Shown here: positions 61,846 through 64,000 of the stretch, one piece after another | Numbering within the stretch: position 1 is the first letter of the stretch | Layout: each line of letters opens with the position of its first letter | Assembly (NCBI GenBank): GCA_009869945.1 | Contig: WIXG01000002.1 | Coordinates: 558,001-622,000 of the forward strand | Length of the DNA stretch: 64,000 bases | Reading direction: 5' to 3' | DNA from: Mesaphorura yosii | Lineage: Eukaryota > Arthropoda > Collembola > Poduromorpha > Tullbergiidae | Notes under the pieces: generated by a model | Seen by the model: the letters and a program-made list of their open reading frames with translations, nothing else | Told to the model about the DNA's origin: nothing | Database searches by the model: none | Position numbers and translations under genes: made by a program

Positions 61846-63956
61846 GGAGTCTAGACACCTTTCACCGACGACAGAGTCGCCGACCTTTTCACCGACCGGA
61901 ATGACCAACTCGTCCTCCCCAACACCGCCGCTCCTCAACGCGGGCACTACTACAGCGACGTCCGTCTCGGTCGCAGCCGCAATTGCATTCTCTCAGCAGC
62001 AACAGCAGCAGAAGATTGTCGGAATCCCGTGCGTGGCAGCCGCGTCGCGATACACGGCACCAGTCCACATCGATGTGGGTGGAAAAATTTATACGTCTTC
62101 GTTGGAGACGCTGACAAAGTAAGTTTGCAGTTTGTATTCTTAGCTGGGCCTTCGTTTTCTGAGTTTTTCCAGATAGATGCTTAAGGCTGTAAAATTCGCG
62201 AGATTCCTAACACGCAAAATATTTATTGATAAAATCAATTTGAGAAGGAATGCGAAGAATTCGGGACAAAGAGGCTTCACCCACCCATTATTGTTCAATA
62301 AATCGCTTCCATGTATCATGTAACTCACAAATCAACTTGTTGATCAGTGCAAGCATTGCAAAGGTCGTTGGAAATCGCGATCATTACTAATTTGTGGGCA
62401 CAGAAGCCATTAAAAGTGACTTCATTAGCCACGGCGGTATTGGCAGTAAAAATTTCACTTACGCTACGTGCCTTGGCAAGTGCGCATCTTAAACGTGAAT
62501 CAATTGATTGCTCAAGGCTAGGATAAAAGAAAGGCAAAGGCGAGAGAAGAAAGAAGAAAGACGTCTGCGGCAGGCACTGAAAGCGTCGGCGAACGCGGAG
62601 GTTGGGCGATGACTGCGGGTTATGACGATGTTTTACGGTTTAAGAGCCCAATTTCCTCTGCGTATAAATTTTAATAGTATTTTTACGCTTTGTAAAGTGG
62701 TTACTTATTACTTTATTTCATTATAATTGATCACTTGAGGCTGGACTGGTTTGACTTGCACCTTGCACAGCCTTTGAAGTTGCTGTCGCTGCACCTTTCT
62801 TCCTACTCGTCTTGTCTTGCTGTTGTGAGTTTTATTTCTTAATAATAAAGTCAGCCAACGCCAATTCACACTCATGTAAACATGAATACATTGTTCAAAA
62901 TTTTATGAAGGCTGTGCGCGGCTTCAGTTCAGATTTGTAACGATTTGTGAAAGATGCGACGGCGGCGGTCGGTGGTGTTACATTTTAATGACTTCACGCA
63001 TGCACACGATCTTTAAGCAATTACTATGAGATTACATGAGAGGAAAGCCAACAAAGCTTTGGTGAGTGTGAATTCGAAACATAAGGCACAATTGCCGATG
63101 TTCAGTGTGCAGTGAAATGCATAATGTAGATTGGAGATGGAGATTGCGCCGAAGGTGCACACCAACACAATATAATACAGGCTCATTTCCTTCTGTGCTA
63201 TGCTAAGTTTCGTTCGCATCCGTTACAATGACAAGAATGACCTCCGGCTTCTGTTTTTTGTCATTTCTGGGCTGCGAGATAAGAAAATCTAAATTTCCTT
63301 CCATCTGCCCCACGGACAATTGACGACGATAAGAATTTAAAGTACCAGTTTCTTGCTCAGGGCGAATGCGAAGAAGTTTGTAGTCTGGTATTATGTTCGT
63401 TGTTTAGCTACAGGCTGGACGCGCGATTGCACGAGAACCACACATACAGCTTGTAGAGACGACTAAAATTGACCACGTTTTATTAAGTGTTCGGTCCGAA
63501 ACAATAAAATGACAACAATTTACAAATTAAGAGACAGAGCATTCCAATGTGCACGGCATTGTTATACTGTTATGATGCCGGGGAAAGGCACGATGGAATG
63601 AAAGGTGTTAATGAGGCACTCACGCGTGAAATTTATGCTCCTCTTTTGACAGAAAGCGCTACCGGATTTAACAAGGCGAGAAAGAACCAGAGCAAAGCGA
63701 AGGTTCAGGCGTTTTGAGTTCAGTCTTAATGTCTTAATCCTTTGTTTCAGATTTCCCGAGTCACGCTTGGCGAAGATGTTCAATGGCAGCATCCCGATCG
63801 TGTTGGACAGTCTGAAGCAGCACTACTTCATAGATCGTGACGGCGACATGTTTCGGCACATTCTCAATTTCATGAGAAACAATAAACTCCTCATCCCGGC
63901 CAATTTCGCAGACATCGAGCTCCTGCTGGAGGAAGCACGCTTCTTCGACATTGCAG
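61846..63956 (+). CDS. KCTD1/KCTD15-type BTB protein (partial, 5' and 3' exons missing)
   Basis: Two exons: about 61846-62118 (coding at least from the ATG at 61901) and 63751-63956, joined as AA|A TTT. The BTB/T1 domain starts [21 protein letters not shown] and continues [33 protein letters not shown] and [16 protein letters not shown], nearly identical to vertebrate KCTD1/15, which repress AP-2 transcription factors and act in Cullin-3-linked complexes. Ahead of the BTB is an Ala/Ser/Thr-Pro and poly-Gln stretch (residues 1-50). The frame stays open upstream of the ATG to an acceptor at 61844-61845 (Ser-Pro-rich [18 protein letters not shown]), so a longer N-terminus from an earlier exon is possible. 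A donor GTACAG at 63957 probably ends the second exon. Without splicing the frame would close after 11 more residues, at 63994. Confidence 0.9.
62119..63750 (+). other. Intron inside the KCTD BTB domain
   Basis: 1632-nt GT-AG intron splitting the BTB domain between TLTK and FPESR. No feature visible inside. Confidence 0.85.
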
Positions 63957-64000
63957 GTACAGCGAAGAAACAAAGAGAAGCAATGCAAAGATGATCTTCG

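Noticed and set aside
1..64000. CRISPR arrays, operons, bacterial promoters, Shine-Dalgarno sites
   Set aside because: The introns, poly(A) signals and protein families are eukaryotic; no regularly spaced direct repeats were seen.
1..64000. tRNA or rRNA genes and transposase or reverse-transcriptase genes
   Set aside because: No stretch showed a full cloverleaf with a GGTTCGAATCC-type T-arm, and no open frame showed transposase or polymerase motifs. A covariance-model or repeat-library search could still find diverged ones.

Overview
The window is eukaryotic nuclear DNA. Its genes are split by GT-AG introns, mostly 50-150 nt, and several end in AATAAA poly(A) signals. The AT-rich intergenic blocks are many kilobases long. 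The proteins look arthropod. The neurocalcin ends in the fly-like CDPQSH tail and lies next to a second neuronal calcium sensor on the same strand; from memory the Drosophila pair Nca (CG7641) / CG7646 is arranged the same way. The tiny introns suggest a crustacean, a non-insect hexapod or another compact arthropod. I cannot name the species.

Layout. Positions 19-479 (+) hold the last exon of a membrane protein. Positions 1597-2735 (+) encode proteasome subunit beta type-4 in six exons. Positions 3238-4139 (+) encode an unrecognised four-helix membrane protein. Positions 5551-6437 (-) encode neurocalcin. Positions 14538-23359 (-) encode a second neuronal calcium sensor with kilobase introns. 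From 23.4 to 43.3 kb I find no convincing protein-coding gene; this probably holds 5' leader introns and regulatory DNA. Positions 43323-45471 (-) encode inositol monophosphatase. Positions 47332-48504 (+) encode a protein with two HMG-box-like segments. Positions 49050-54288 (+) encode the Ski2 RNA helicase in 20 exons. Positions 54980-55635 (+) encode a small secreted protein with two six-cysteine modules. Positions 56047-56541 (-) encode a stand-alone nitrobindin domain. After another gene-poor stretch, 61846-63956 (+) holds two exons of a KCTD1/15-type BTB gene that runs off the window.

How the genes relate. These are eukaryotic single genes, not an operon. The two calcium sensors are tandem paralogues of the recoverin/NCS family. 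Proteasome beta-4, Ski2 and inositol monophosphatase are housekeeping functions. The HMG-box and inositol monophosphatase genes are divergent; the secreted-protein and nitrobindin genes are convergent.

The most interesting observation is in the inositol monophosphatase gene. It carries two mutually exclusive versions of its active-site segment. One is a single exon (43943-44094). The other is an exon pair (43740-43789 plus 43566-43667). Both versions total exactly 152 nt, start and end in the same phases, and encode homologous WDxAAG segments, but they differ at substrate-contact position 213 (His versus Glu). Including both would give a frameshift and an immediate stop. The second notable structure is a perfect 21-bp inverted repeat flanked by 9-bp direct repeats at 3026-3101.
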